In this document: positions 37,601 to 50,036 of the stretch, piece after piece
How positions within the stretch are numbered: the stretch's first letter is position 1
How the letters are laid out: the number at the start of each line of letters is the position of its first letter
NCBI RefSeq assembly: GCF_003590095.1
Contig: NC_039482.1
Span: forward strand, 14,711,657 to 14,775,656
Reading direction: 5' to 3'
DNA: 64,000 bases
Source of the DNA: Trichoplusia ni
Taxonomy: Eukaryota > Arthropoda > Insecta > Lepidoptera > Noctuidae
Program-made: the position numbers and the translations under genes
The notes under the pieces: generated by a model
Seen by the model: the letters and a program-made list of their open reading frames with translations, nothing else
The model's database searches: none
What the model was told of the DNA's origin: nothing

Positions 37601-38860
37601 ATAAGTATTATAAACATGTAAAGCGTTTGTTACAAAAGAACGCCTATCGGTGAGGATAGTCCATTTCATTTAGTTCATACGACTCTATACTTTTAAAATG
37701 TACGTCCTATTATAAAAATACTACGGAAAAAAATGTATGTCAATTAATACAAAGTTATTTTAGCCAATGCGAAGTATTGACCTTAGCATTGACTTAGTAA
37801 TTGATTGCACAATTCAAGAAAATCGCAATATTGTAGATCGCGGGTGTCGCAACAAACTCACGCTACCTATGAAACTAGCAGAGGTCTATATGTTCCTAAC
37901 ATTTATGGTGTACTGTCGATCATTGAACAAATCCTTATCAGTGACGTCACACAACTGACTCACTTCAATAATGATTGAACAAGATTTTTTTTAGTACAAG
38001 GATATTTAATTTCATAGAGAAATGACCGGGAATACTGATGATATTAATATGTTATATTATACAAGATTAAAAATTAATGATAAAGGTATATAAGTAGTAG
38101 TACGATTGTAGCTTGTTGCGTGTGATTGCGCCATAATATTTGGCAGTTGTCATTATAATACGCGTTGGCGAACAACTGAACAACACTAGTGACTGATGTA
38201 TGACTCGGTACCAAAATGTGGGACACCTAATTTATGTGCATTTAATTTGATGCAATACTCATTTGAATATTGCAGTTAACAACAAATTACTGTTATTAAA
38301 CGGTTTTAAATAAATACTCGCTATCAAATCAAACTGACCATGGGATACTTGTATCGGCGTTTAAAATCGACCTTAGTATACGTACCCTTTATTCGAATTA
38401 CATTAACAAACAAATTCTCATAATTACATGGTAGAACGAGTATCTTAACAAGCGAGAATACTCCTTTATAAGTAGGTAAGTTATTTCATAAACTATTTAT
38501 AATAAGTTCGTGTGGCGATCTGAATCATGTTGCTATATGACAAATAACCGCGGTCTGTGGTAACAACACTGGCGCTAAAATGTTACACACACTATTCATG
38601 TTTATAAATAATACTGATATGATTACTGTAAGTGAAAAATATGTTTAATTGTCAGATATTAATCAAGGTCAAGCACGATAAGAATTGTTCCCGAAACCTA
38701 CAAAAATACGAAATACGAACTCTTTGGTGAATTTGACACGTGATTTGACGTTAACAGGTGTGTTCACGAATATGTTTAGTTGATTTCGATTATTAAAAAG
38801 CCCAGTGACCCCGCCAAAAGCGCCAAATAAGGCCACAAAACGTGCAGACATATCCCCGCG
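34650..38860. other. AT-rich non-coding stretch
   Basis: No gene recognised. Small GC patches occur at 35785-35870 and 37350-37470 (gcgcgcgcgagcgagag). A perfect CRE is at 37942-37949. Isolated acceptor-like tracts (for example before 36001) lack coding partners. Confidence 0.4.
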
Positions 38861-38864
38861 GCAG

Positions 38865-39480
38865 TGAGGCCGCCCGCTGACATAGACCTAGTTATTGTGA
38901 CATTGGCACTACATTCAAGCGCCTGAGGTCGCGCGTTGCCAGTTTAAAAATAAAACGTGCGCGCACTCTGACGTTTGTGATTTTTTTTTGATGGACTCAG
39001 TATTCTACGCGAATTTTGAATTACCTTTAATTGTGATTTTGATATTTTTTATCGTGATTAATTAATACAAGGTTATTATTATACTTTTAGTTGACATCAT
39101 TTAAGTAATTTCGGTGTATCAGTGTATTCAAAGTAATTAATGTGTAATTTGTGAAGTGCCCTTGAACGTTTATAAACGTACCTATAACGCTTGCACTGAA
39201 TCCGGGTAAATATTTAATTTAAACATTTATTAACCATATTAATATAAATCGTTTTTTTAAACAAAAGCAGCTGTTTAAAGAACTCTATTTTTTTTATCAA
39301 GCATATTTTAATATAAAAGTTCCTGTTTCATTTTGTCGTATGTCAAGGTACACACGACAGTGGGTACCCTCGTAAGGTCCTTACTGTGAGCGCAGAGGTC
39401 TGACGCCAGTGACGTCACGGTCCCGACGCCGAGGCGTTTTCCTACACGACGATACCAAGTACGTATCGTTCATCAGGTGC
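38865..39480. promoter_or_regulatory. GC patches with CRE
   Basis: Two GC-rich patches, 38870-38970 and 39350-39475. The second carries TGACGTCA (39410-39417), the perfect CREB/ATF palindrome. Possible promoter; no start site fixed. Confidence 0.3.
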
Positions 39481-40078
39481 AATCAATTATTGTAAAACAA
39501 AGCGGAGTTACAATGAATGTTCCAGAAAAATACTTTTAAATACGAAGGCCAAGATAGTACTAGATTGAATAAGAAGGTTGTATTCATGAGGAATCTTGAA
39601 AAACGATAAGGAATTCTCTTACAATTAATCTCTAAATCAGAAATTTCTCGCTGTTTCCAGATTTTCATTTTGTATTCGCCGTTTCGCAGTCATCATAATT
39701 TTTGTAGCACTTAACACTAAAAAGTAACTGTAAACATTAAGAGTTATATTCGTTAAAACAATGCCTATATCAAAGCCTCACACAGGCCAAATAAATCCAA
39801 CCGCACCAGCAACCAACACACCTAATATAAAAGCTAGTTCACCAACTAGTTTCATAATTACGTCACTATTCGTTAACGCGAACTGTCATAATAATATCAA
39901 TAACCAGTAACAGCTATGAACGAGAAATCCGAATGAATACATAATGTAATACCAAACGAAAGTGTTCCGATAGAAACTGTTCCTGATAGAATATATTACA
40001 CATCAATACATCACTTTCTATGTCAGCTCGGGTCAGAGAAATGCCGTGTTTTCGACAAGTTACCTAACTTTGTTTGTG

Positions 40079-40092
40079 GTTGTCATGGCAAC
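40079..40092 (+). promoter_or_regulatory. RFX X-box
   Basis: GTTGTCATGGCAAC fits the ciliary-gene X-box GTHNYYATRRNAAC at every position. There is no ciliary gene beside it in the window; ARL16 is about 39 kb away. Confidence 0.4.
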
Positions 40093-40210
40093 GAGATATC
40101 CCGTTACGTATCAACCCTCATAAACATCTTAATAATATGTTCATTGAGGATCTTCCTCTTAAAAGGTAATGCTTCAAATCGTAACCTATTTGTAAGAAAT
40201 TCTTTTTGTA

Positions 40211-40285
40211 GTCGCTCAAGGCTTTCGTAGCAGTCCCGTAGCGCTACGAGCCTTCGTAGATTACTACGAATTGTAGCTTCGTGGA
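40211..40285. repeat. CGTAG/CTACG palindromic cluster
   Basis: A 12-bp perfect palindrome, CGTAGCGCTACG (40237-40248), flanked by further 'ttcgtag' and 'ctacga' units. Probably the remnant of a palindromic element. Confidence 0.5.
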
Positions 40286-41253
40286 AGTAATATGTAATTA
40301 ATTACTATGAAATATAATTAAATATTTTAATTGAATGATGTCAGTCTATGTCATATATGTTTTCGTTTCTACATATAAATGCTTATTAAAATGACGAATT
40401 ATGAGTTTTACATATTTTATAACGACAGTAACGACACGTTTCATATGTTTGCGCATTTAAGAAATATATTATTTGTTACAATAAGGATTAATATTTATGA
40501 TATGAAAGCAATTTCTCTTTCAATTAATATAAAACATTTGCATGATTTTAAATTTCTCTTTATTTCCAATAACAATGTTATAAGCAATGTAAATTGGACT
40601 TTATTGTTGATAGTTTTAACGTTTATTCTACTATTCATAAAATCATCGCTTAGGAAATTAAATACGATTTTCGGTATTTCGACAAAAACGTTCTTATATT
40701 AGATTTAATGGGTATCCAAGAGCGGAATAGATTGCGGGAGTTTAGCAACACGTGAGAGGCGCAAACAAAAGGTTCACTCTACAGGAGTTGCTTAAATTAA
40801 ATTATAGATACCTACATATTATTAGCCCACAATACATCAGAAAAATCAAATTGTGTCCTCTATGAAAACGAAAATACAATGTAACATTTCAATGGACAAT
40901 ATATATTTTTTTGAGTTGTGAAAAAAAAACTTTAAAAGCAGTTATTTGGGGTTCCGTTCATTCGGGCTAAATTATAATAGGGTAAGGGTTTAGTAAACAT
41001 CAATGAGTATTAAACTATATTAGTAAATCCTGGTATTTCAACAACATGTGTAGATGACATACGTATTCACAATTATTTTTACGGCTTCATTATCACTTTT
41101 ATGGGACACGACTTCAAGTTTCAAAAAAACAATTTTCATTTAAATATACGAAACTGTTTCCAAACTCCTGCTCTATTTGATGTGAATCTTCTGTATCTCT
41201 CTGATTAGCGTCACATTGCTAGGCAACGCTACACGTGCCATTCCCGGGCAAAA

Positions 41254-41289
41254 GGGGGGAGGGAGATGAGCGGAGTACCCCCTCCCCCC
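41254..41289. repeat. G/C-run inverted repeat
   Basis: GGGGGGAGGG (41254-41263) and CCCTCCCCCC (41280-41289) are perfect 10-bp inverted arms around a 16-nt loop. Either arm strand could also form G-rich structures. Confidence 0.7.
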
Positions 41290-41892
41290 CGCACTTCAAC
41301 CCGCTGCATTCAACCGGCGGAGGTTGTACCCCAGAATTAAAGTTTAAATAGTGAGTGTTTTACCGCACTCGGTATTTAAATTAAAGTATAACGCCTAATG
41401 AGATAAAAACCTGAATTTAGAATAGGATAAATAGTGTTTTAGATTACCATATATTTAATACAAAGGCTTTGACGTATACAGGTGTTAAAATTAATATTAA
41501 AGTTAATTCGTAGTCGGGTAAGAGGCACAAATAGAGGATTAAACTTACAGATTTATTAAATGAAAGTAGTACTTATTATTAGTACTATTTTTTCCTGTAA
41601 GGCCACAGTCTCTACAGCCTCCATATCGATGTTCGGCAATAGTTATGCAATACCTCGACATAGGACGTTTATTAGGAAACACAAGAGACCTACATTGTAT
41701 ACCTATATTGTTGTAACAAATGCATTAGTACAACATGTTTTGATATCTTATCCGCCGATCCTTACGATAACTTGTCTTTCTCTTATTATTCTTGTCTGTA
41801 CTGAGAATTCAGGACAAACCTACGTACTTTAGGCTGTTTAACCCATTTCGTGAATATACTTTTAAACATCCATCAACATTGCATTCAAGAAA

Positions 41893-42097
41893 TCTATACT
41901 CTATATTAATATATAAAGCTGAAGGGTTTGTTTGTTTGCTTGAACGCGCATTCATCGAAGAAGGTTTTAGACTATAAATCATCACGCTGCGACTAATAGG
42001 AGCGAAGATACAATGGAAAATGTGGAATAAACAGGGCAGGTGTAAATCATAACTTATATCTTCTAACCACGCGGACGAAGTCGCGGGCAACAGCTAG
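41893..42097 (+). mobile_element. Non-autonomous Helitron (Lep1-like), 205 bp
   Basis: It starts TCTATACTCTATATTAATAT after an A and ends CAGCTAG before a T, which is the Helitron A|TC...CTAG|T insertion pattern. A 3' subterminal hairpin, CGCGGAC-GAA-GTCGCG (42070-42085), sits 12 nt before the CTAG terminus. The interior contains 'gctgaagggtttgtttg' and 'aatcatcacgctgcgac', the lepidopteran Lep1 hallmark text. There is no Rep/helicase, so it depends on an autonomous Helitron elsewhere. The 93-codon minus-strand frame here is not a gene. Confidence 0.85.
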
Positions 42098-42319
42098 TTT
42101 TAAATAAGTTCGAGTATGATCATGTGAAATCTTTACAGATGGGTATCAAAATAATTATGTATTGGAACTATGTACAGCGTGCACATCCATAGACACGATT
42201 GTCACATATTTTGACGCCGGATCAAAAACACATAGCCTTCTATATTTACGTCAAAATAAAGGCTTTTTGGTGAAAAGGCGAGGGAACGCCTACCAGGCGT
42301 GGGAGGTCGCGCCACGTGT

Positions 42320-42405
42320 ATCAATGAAGAATGAACCCCGACCCCGCCAGGGTCACGCCGGGGAGGAAGCGGGGTGTGGGGGGGGGTCCGATATGCCTTA
42401 CACAA
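42320..42405. other. G-rich patch with quadruplex potential
   Basis: GGGG-AGGAAGC-GGGG-TGT-G9 (42360-42389), preceded by C-runs at 42337-42346. Possible G-quadruplex on the plus strand. Overlapping frames on both strands are artefacts. Confidence 0.4.
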
Positions 42406-42804
42406 TATTATGAATCGTAATTATCTTGTTAATTGTTTTTTTATTATTATAAATACGTTTGAGTAGGTATACTTTGGAAAACTTTTTTGTTTTGCTAGCT
42501 TTGCACAAATGTAGGAAAAACATAAAGACTAAATTTATATTCTACATACTTTTGTAAATGTTGTCATATTATTTTAATAATAGTATTAAACCAATTTTTT
42601 TTCGTGTGATTTTAAATACAATAGCAATATAAATAATTCATACACAAATTTCAACCCTGAAATTGAAAAAAAATCGCTAAATAACCTAACTCATTAATAT
42701 CTTAAGACTTAAGCGACATGTAGTACCAACTTGGCTCTGATTACTCACAACTAATGATACACAAAAAGTTAGGGGTTCTGGTCCCGGAGAGAGGAGAGGG
42801 ACGC

Positions 42805-42831
42805 GGGGGGGGAGACACGTGTAGCCCCCCC
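42805..42831. repeat. G8...C7 hairpin enclosing a CACGTG E-box
   Basis: G-run 42805-42812 and C-run 42825-42831 are inverted arms around AGACACGTGTAG, whose centre ACACGTGT is itself a palindrome that contains the E-box CACGTG. It is preceded by a purine-rich stretch (gagagaggagaggga). Confidence 0.65.
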
Positions 42832-42849
42832 TTCCATCATACCGTCACA

Positions 42850-44395
42850 CCTACAAATGATTTAATTCCTCTAAAGAGATATTTGTTTTTTGTTAAAGTC
42901 TCGCGAAACAACAATGAATAAAATATAATCAAAAGTAGTTTCTTTTATGTTTCTCGTATTCCTGGAATTATATTGTTTAGTTTTCTGTATTTTAAATATA
43001 TTATTAGCATTACTTCAAAGGGACTTACTATATTACTTTAGGTATATTTTGTGCAACGTAAGTTTTATATTATTGAAATCTTACTGTCTTTATTTAATAC
43101 GCCACTCAGATGCACCATAAATTGCTAAACTGGATAAATTATGGCGTAATTTTTGCTGTATTATACCGTCTTTTTGAAAATAGACATAAACATATACATT
43201 GTATTACACGTCGGCTACACTATGGTCTCATGCAAGTAATCATTATATATGTATTTTTGAATAATAATATTAATAAGACAACCCAAAACCAGTCAAAAAC
43301 ATTAATAATCACTTAAAATCTTTTCCTCGTACCTAATCGGCCCATCTGGCCTCATTATCCTGCAACAAGCATTTCTCATAAATATGTACAAATATTCCCC
43401 GAACACGTTAATATCACTTAATGTTTAATTTCAATGCTTATCGTGTTTAGTTAATTAATTTAATTGATCTACATGATCTATGGTTGTATCGCACTATCTT
43501 AATGAAGACATGAAAATGCTTTATATCGCGCCAACGATCTTGTTTTACGAGACTAACTATAGTATGTTGGTTTACTATTGAACCTAGTCGAGCTAGTCGG
43601 ACATTCGTAGTATTATTATCAAAACAAACACAAGATAATACCAGTTACATTGTTGTTAAGTAAGTAGAAAATTGAATAATTTATTCTATAGTTAGCTGTT
43701 GACATAACTCTCTTTTTACAACGTCAGATAATAGTAGGCTATGTTTAATTCGTGTGTTAATGGCGAATATTTTTTATATAAAAATATTATTTTCATGAAT
43801 AAGAAAATTAGGGCATCAAGAGCTTTCGGTATATATCGGTTCTAAATCGTAAACTTTAACTAAAAATGCAACTTTACTCATACTTCCTTAACTTTGATTT
43901 TAATCTTTAAAGTCACCAACTATTTTAATTTAATTAGTTAACATTCATTTCATCTTTCGCTGTAACGACATAGCAACGCAATGCGACCTCCTGTGCCTGC
44001 AATGCGCCAATTTTCTTTCATGGGGAAAACTCGGTGAAGGCGACACTTTTATAAGCATGGATTAACTCTTAACAAGTGAAACGTATTTGTGATGCCTAAA
44101 CCCTACAGAAATATAGCACAGTACATTTAAATTGAAATTAAAATTCAGTCCCTTGTACACTTGTAAATGAGTGGTTTAAACTCTTGATTAAAAATGACTT
44201 TCAGACTTCATTTGTACAGTTTTATGATCTACATTAAAAAGGCCAGTATCTAACCCTTCTTATCATATATCAAACAGGAAAATCCACGCAAAGTTCCAGT
44301 TCATTGCTCAACAAATCATTTTAAGACGGATCGTCGAACTCGGTGGACAGAAGTGTAACGCTCGTGAATGGCGGTATCCACGCTGCGTCCCTATT
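42850..44395. other. AT-rich non-coding stretch
   Basis: Nothing recognised. Confidence 0.4.
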
Positions 44396-44409
44396 ACGTA
44401 AACCAACAA

Positions 44410-44530
44410 AGGTTGTAGTAGTACGCGCGGATCGATACGCCGGCAGGGGTGGTTCAAGGCCACCACTACGCGTACCACTGCGTATCAGGCTAGGCCACCA
44501 CTATCTATGATAGCGCACCGTTTACTACGA
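44410..44530. repeat. Dispersed repeat, copy 2, with internal direct repeat
   Basis: AGGCCACCACTA occurs twice (44457-44468 and 44492-44503). GTACCACTGCGTAT (44472-44485) differs from copy 1 (23958-23971) at one base, and the preceding aaggcc...ctacg also matches. 'gtggttcaaggccaccac' forms a small hairpin. Confidence 0.5.
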
Positions 44531-44539
44531 TTGTTTTGT

Positions 44540-46300
44540 TACATTTTACTATTAATGTATCGGTAATATTTACCATTGTATCTAATCGAAAATAGCCGTT
44601 TATTGTCAACCTGGAAATAGGCTTGAGTTGCACATTGAGAAATATCACGCCTGTAAAAATTTCATGATTTGAAAAGGTAATGGAAATAAATAAGACTTAT
44701 TTTAATACTAACAAAACTTATAAAACAACTATAGACTTAAAAAGCTTAGAAGTAGTGTAAAAATCTGCCGTCGTTAAGAAATCTGAGAGTTGATAGACCC
44801 TTAAAGGTGATTGACACAGCCTTGGGTCCCTGCTGTCTCAGCACTTCACGTTTCAAAGTTTTGCGCCTCCTCCAAAGGTCGGCGAACCTCTGTGACCTTA
44901 TAAATGTGTCGCTGTAAACAATTTCAAGTCTAACGCGTTGAAATTTGTATTTTCCATACGAAGTTTTCATCACAATGCTTTTTTTTAACACGTACCTAGG
45001 ATATCTCGGAACTTGCGGAAAGTAATAAAAATTAAAAAGAGCTTAGATTATGGTTTTATTTAGAAACAAAATTTTGACCGGTTACACGATGGGGCTTATT
45101 CTTAAGTTAACTTTGCACTAAAATCTTATAATATGTAATTAATGTTCCTATTTAAAATATTTTTCTACGCACAAATTCTTTCACTGTCAAATGTATAGTA
45201 ACTATCAACCACGAACGAGTTCTAAAGCACGAAGCGCCGGGTCCTTCACCAGCCAGTCCCATCTTGTAACATAGTTAAAAAGCAATTAAATAGCAAGCGA
45301 GCTACGATCAGAATGAAAACAAAACTAATTCGTGTACACATTAAACTTTCACTCTCCGCGGCAACAATTAACGTGGCTAAGCGGTGGGCGCAAGCCATAA
45401 GCGGTAAGAGAACTGATTAAATGTTTGTGTTGTGAACCTCTAAGTACATAGGTCGTTTAGTAAATAAGTAGTCTAGATAGTGATTAAAGAGTAGTTATTT
45501 TAATTGTTCAGTAATTTATTTAAATAAATCTCCTGAAATACTGGTCTTGGAAAGGATGTGCGACTTTTGGAAGGAAATTAGTGCATCTTTCTCAAGGTTC
45601 ATAATTGAAAATATTCGGGAGACGACGATGTGATAGTTTTACATATTTGAATACTCAATAATAATTTACTTGTAAAGAAGTTTAATTTTACTTATATTGT
45701 ATTCCTACATTTGTTTACAGTATGTTCGTCTGCGGCTATGACTTAGGCCACAACTCTGAACATTTGATAAGATCTGTCCATGTTTAATGGAAGAAATCAC
45801 GTTGTAAGCGAACAAGTACATATACACCTCCTGATAGCGGAGATAGTTGCACACGCTAAACGCAATTAAACTATCAAATTTCGTGGTTTATGACGCAAAG
45901 TGGGCTCAGAAGCGCGAACAGTAAGAGCGTGCGAATGGATAATTAATAGCATTTGTGAAAAGGTTTTAATTAAAAGTTATGGGTTTCGGTGGTAGAGGCA
46001 GATATGAGTAGTGAGCGTAGCAGCCCTGTCTCAGTGGTTGCTATTTCGTTTTGCTCTTGCAGCTCGGCAACAAATTTCATATGTGCCCATAAAGTTTTTG
46101 TGGCGCAATCGCGTGTAACGGGACTTGTAAAAACGATATTGATGTCCCGAGCGGGGCGCGCCGGGAAACGTGAGGGAAAAGGGAGGAAAATTCCTTAAAA
46201 AATCGAGTTCACCGCCATCGCAGCGAATAATAGTGCACGAACAATAAACCTTTTATTGGCATCGTAAAGGTGGACGCATAAAAATCATTTAACTTAGGCA
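44540..46300. other. AT-rich stretch with one Blimp-like islet
   Basis: The minus strand of 45345-45360 carries CGCGGAGAGTGAAAGT in a short GC patch (45343-45410). A putative unassigned exon (acceptor tttgtttacag before 45721, donor CACGTT|gtaagc at 45804) holds a 21-codon frame only. Otherwise nothing. Confidence 0.35.
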
Positions 46301-46640
46301 TTTACGATCGCGGCGATTTCCTGATGGTGCGTACTTTCGCGTACCCCGCACCCGGCCGCTTTTCACGGCTTTCCTCAGAAAACTATATCTGGCCCGCTCT
46401 CTCGTATAGCGCTATCTCTCTCCAGCGCCAAGTTCGACGACCGGGGCAACGAGCGCGCGAAAGTACTTTCACTGCGCCGGCGCATGCGAGTCTCTAACGC
46501 CCGTCTGTTGTTACGGGCGCGTTTGCGTCTTTATTATACAGGGTTTTGTACCAGCGATGGCAGATAACGCGCTCGCCTCGGAGAAATGGCCTTTGCTGGG
46601 CTTGCAGCGAGCCCGCAACAGTTTAGATGTTAACTAGTTG
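46301..46640. promoter_or_regulatory. CpG islet with Blimp-1/Ewg pair and a short ORF
   Basis: On the minus strand, CAGTGAAAGT (46465-46474) abuts GCGCATGCG (46480-46488). A 7-bp hairpin with an 8-nt loop is at 46498-46519. On the plus strand, an acceptor-like ttattatacag is followed by ATGGCAGATAACGCG at 46556, in a strong start context (cagcgATGg), which opens a 26-residue ORF ending at TAG. The ORF could be an alternative first exon or a chance frame in GC-rich DNA. Confidence 0.3.
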
Positions 46641-47039
46641 TAATTCATCTAGGAATGCGACTTGTCTATCCGTCTGCGCGATGCTCCAGACCGACTAGTC
46701 GCTATTGTAATGAACCTTTGTTCTTGTGCTCAACACACATCGCTTACATTACATAGAAAGCTCACAAGGTATGAAGCTCATATTACATTGGAAATTGAAT
46801 TAAATAGTTTTTTTCGGTAAACAAATCAAAAAACTTTTGTCAAACACAAACTCATTAACAACACTAAAATCTATTTACGTTTCATTGCAAGCAAAAACTT
46901 GTTATTTATTCACAATGCCAATATTATAACAACAATAAAAAAAAACTCCGACAATTAACTACAAGAAATACAAGTTTTATGCATAAAAACTACGAATGCT
47001 ACATAATCGCGTTGTCGTGTTGTATATCAATCGCGGGTA

Positions 47040-47115
47040 GGAAGCGCGAGTGAAAGCCAGCCTTTCTGTCACGCGGCGCACGCGCAGTGAGCCTAGCCGC
47101 GGTGCACAATGCAGC
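47040..47115. promoter_or_regulatory. GC islet with near-Blimp and near-Ewg sites
   Basis: GAGTGAAAGCC at 47048-47058 and GCGCACGCGCA at 47076-47086, each one or two bases from consensus, 18 bp apart. Confidence 0.3.
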
Positions 47116-47474
47116 CACAATCTGGAATCGGTCTAGATCTGAAGATTTGTAACTGATTTGTTAAACATGTTGAATGGAGGAGAAACTTGTTCGTTTTGGA
47201 ATAATCACGAGGGGAGCTGATTATGTTGTGAAGGCTGTACCAGGGGCTAGCAAGTAAACTGGAAGTTATTACTTTTAACTTAAATCATACTACATCAAGC
47301 ATTGATATTTGAAATACAATATTTGCTAAATTGTCGGTTTACCTATATTCGCATCTCTACGTGGAAAGCCAGTGCACAGTTTTCACATTCTTACATCATA
47401 TTGTACTTGTCCAACATGTTTAAAAACTTTTAGTAGGTAACTAACATGGTCCCTAGACATTTTATTTCTTGCAG

Positions 47475-47520
47475 TTGACCATTTCTGCAGTACTTGTGAA
47501 GCATGGGGGATTTAAGTTGC
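47475..47520 (+). other. Weak candidate alternative first exon
   Basis: Acceptor ttatttcttgcag| before 47475, donor TGC|gtaagc after 47520. The exon has an ATG (47503) in strong context giving six codons (MGDLSC) in phase 0, which would join in frame to the candidate exon at 56918. Short, with no homology; listed because the phase fits. Confidence 0.15.
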
Positions 47521-47529
47521 GTAAGCGGT

Positions 47530-49050
47530 GACACAATCGACATAAGAGTTATAGCTGCCGCACACAATGCCCGATAGTGGACATAATTTAGCTCACGTCG
47601 AAGGAACCAAGTATTTTATCAATTTTAATGGACCCGACGAAGGTTTTCTGGTTTGGACTTGTTGCTATAAAGTACTGTTCAAGTTGGGCCGTATTTTATA
47701 AGACTAATAGGTACCGCACGAAGCAAAGGGTCAATCAAGAAACTGAATAGCGGTCACATGATGTCCGAACAAACTTTAAATAAAACCCTCGAATACACAA
47801 AATGTCAATCGTTTTTTCATAGTAACACATTACTTTTAAAAATTATCTGCCAATAAGTACAGTAATCAGTTTAAATATTAATAATAATAATACTGACTTG
47901 AAACTGTATTTTTAGAGTTAAATGCAATATTATGCATACTCTGTAGCAGTCTGTAGACTTTCACTGTAACCGCTCTCCAATCGCAACGCTAAATCTTTGC
48001 TGAAGAATAATTTCATCTATTTGCTAACGAAACCCTTTAATTATAATATAACTAATAAATTAAATGCGATCCCTATTTTGAAGCGTGGTAGTTTTCGAGT
48101 CAACATTTAGCCTGTGACACTGCCAAATAACATGGAATCCTACTTGTAAAATCTTTCTCAAAATTGGTTATGTTGGTCCCGAGACACAAAAAATTGATCT
48201 ACTGAAACTTGTAACTTAATTATTTTCTATACTAATACAACATTAAATAATAGAATAGAAAATAATATATTAAAATTAGCGGAGAAAATAGTTCAAAAAG
48301 GTATGCCTATTCTGCACGCGGCATTACAATTACATGACATTTTCACATTATTGTCAAACGATTGCAATATGAATCAATTTGGTACGAGTATAGCCGACAG
48401 GTAAAAGTGGTAATTACGTTTCGTCATTAACTGCCTGAAGATTAAAAGCTTAGTGTTATCGGCTTTACGTAATAACAGTAATATAATATGTAATAACTTG
48501 CATAGAAAAACATTTGCAAGGAAGTGTTTTGCACAAACGTGATTGTCAAGAATGAAAAACAAACCTTGTTGGGAACTAAGAGGCAGATAGGATACCAGTA
48601 GCTTCTCTACTAATTTGATCTCATAAAATAGTGTAGTGTTCAGAGATTACATTCATTGGTATATTTTCGGTCTCTGAAATTAGTATTTTCATAAAATACT
48701 ACGGCACCATTTTTCCGAGCAATTTATATTTTAATATGATTGCGTAATTAAACAAAGGCAATTAAGGTATAACATTTCCTTAGTCTTCAATCTAATTGAT
48801 CCATGATCATAGACTTGCACCAGACAAGGTTTACCATAAAACCTTCTTGGCTGATAAGGTGAACACGCTCTTAGCTTACCACACGTTATAAATACATGTG
48901 ACATGCAATACGTAACATAAATAATGAAAAATAAGGTACATATATATCATTTTTATGTACAACAATATAAATGAACGGCGACCCTGACGCTGCACTTGCG
49001 CGCACGCATTTTGCGTGATCAATTTTTTACCGCTCACTAATTGTATCGAG
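47530..49050. other. AT-rich non-coding stretch
   Basis: No gene recognised. One isolated AGTGAAAGT (minus, 47957-47965) lies outside any GC islet. Confidence 0.4.
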
Positions 49051-49064
49051 TATAATGTTCACGT

Positions 49065-49084
49065 ATCGATAAATATTTATCGAT
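49065..49084. promoter_or_regulatory. 20-bp perfect palindrome of two DRE-type sites
   Basis: ATCGATAAATATTTATCGAT is a perfect palindrome. With the preceding T it includes a full DREF site TATCGATA (49064-49071), and the mirrored arm reads TATCGATT. Candidate DREF/BEAF-type binding or boundary element. Confidence 0.45.
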
Positions 49085-50030
49085 TCTATTACAATAGTTT
49101 GCTTTATTGTGGTTGAATATATATATTACCGGGTAATACCTGGTAAAACCTTTGTGGTTTTCATGTCTGAGACACAAATGTAATTAAAAATAACAATTTT
49201 TTTCCTATGGAAATAGTCACGCTCCTACCTCTAAATAAACTACAAAAAAATAGCTTTAAATATTTAATACAAGCATTTTTTTCTTAGAAAATTCTCTCAC
49301 GTGCCGCCTTAAATGGCGTCCGCATTGTGGCCCCCGAAACCTCGTAATTCGCAGAACTCTCCCGCCTGATCCGACCCCAGCACCAAAGCTTGAAAGCATC
49401 ACAACCAATGACTTATCAGAATTATGTATTCATATTAATAAAATAGGAGCTACTTACAAGCAATGGTTAATTATAGAGCTTAGTATTAACGAACTCTCGT
49501 AAGAGTAATGGAACTTCTTGAAGTTTCAGATTTATTGATGGGGCTTACAATTTGAGCGCCTCTCTTATTTTCCTGTGAAAAACTTCTTTTTACTATCCTT
49601 TTCAAAATAGAGTTAGAACCGAACCTCTTTTTTTAAATCAACTTCTCAAAAAACATAAATTAATAAAATTATTATAGTCAAAGTAAAACAAAAACTGAAA
49701 TCCAGAAATGACATTTACAATAGCTGAAAACCAAATTCGCATCATAACAAAGAAAAAAACTTGAACCAAGTGGACAGATATATCTTAAAGTACGCAAACA
49801 TTAGCTCACAATACGGTAAAACAAACATGGCCACATAAATCACCAGAACGGATGCTTAGATGAGTCATCCAGAAAGTATAAAGTATTTTAAAACGCGAAT
49901 ACCATAAGGCGCTCGCCACGTGCCGTTTGGGCGCGCGTTTGAATCCCGGCTGCGTCTATTTGCGGTAAATGGGTCAAGCCAATCCCAACTTAGCTGCGAG
50001 AACGAATACAAAAAGAGTAAAGTGAAGAGC
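49085..50030. other. AT-rich non-coding stretch
   Basis: Nothing recognised. A small GC patch at 49300-49385. Confidence 0.4.
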
Positions 50031-50036
50031 GCCGGG

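Noticed and set aside
40379..40702. 107-codon plus-strand frame
   Set aside because: Very AT-rich, Asn/Ile/Phe/Lys-rich product, length expected by chance.
42162..42413. 83-codon plus-strand frame
   Set aside because: Passes through G-runs and is mirrored by a minus-strand frame; low-complexity artefact.
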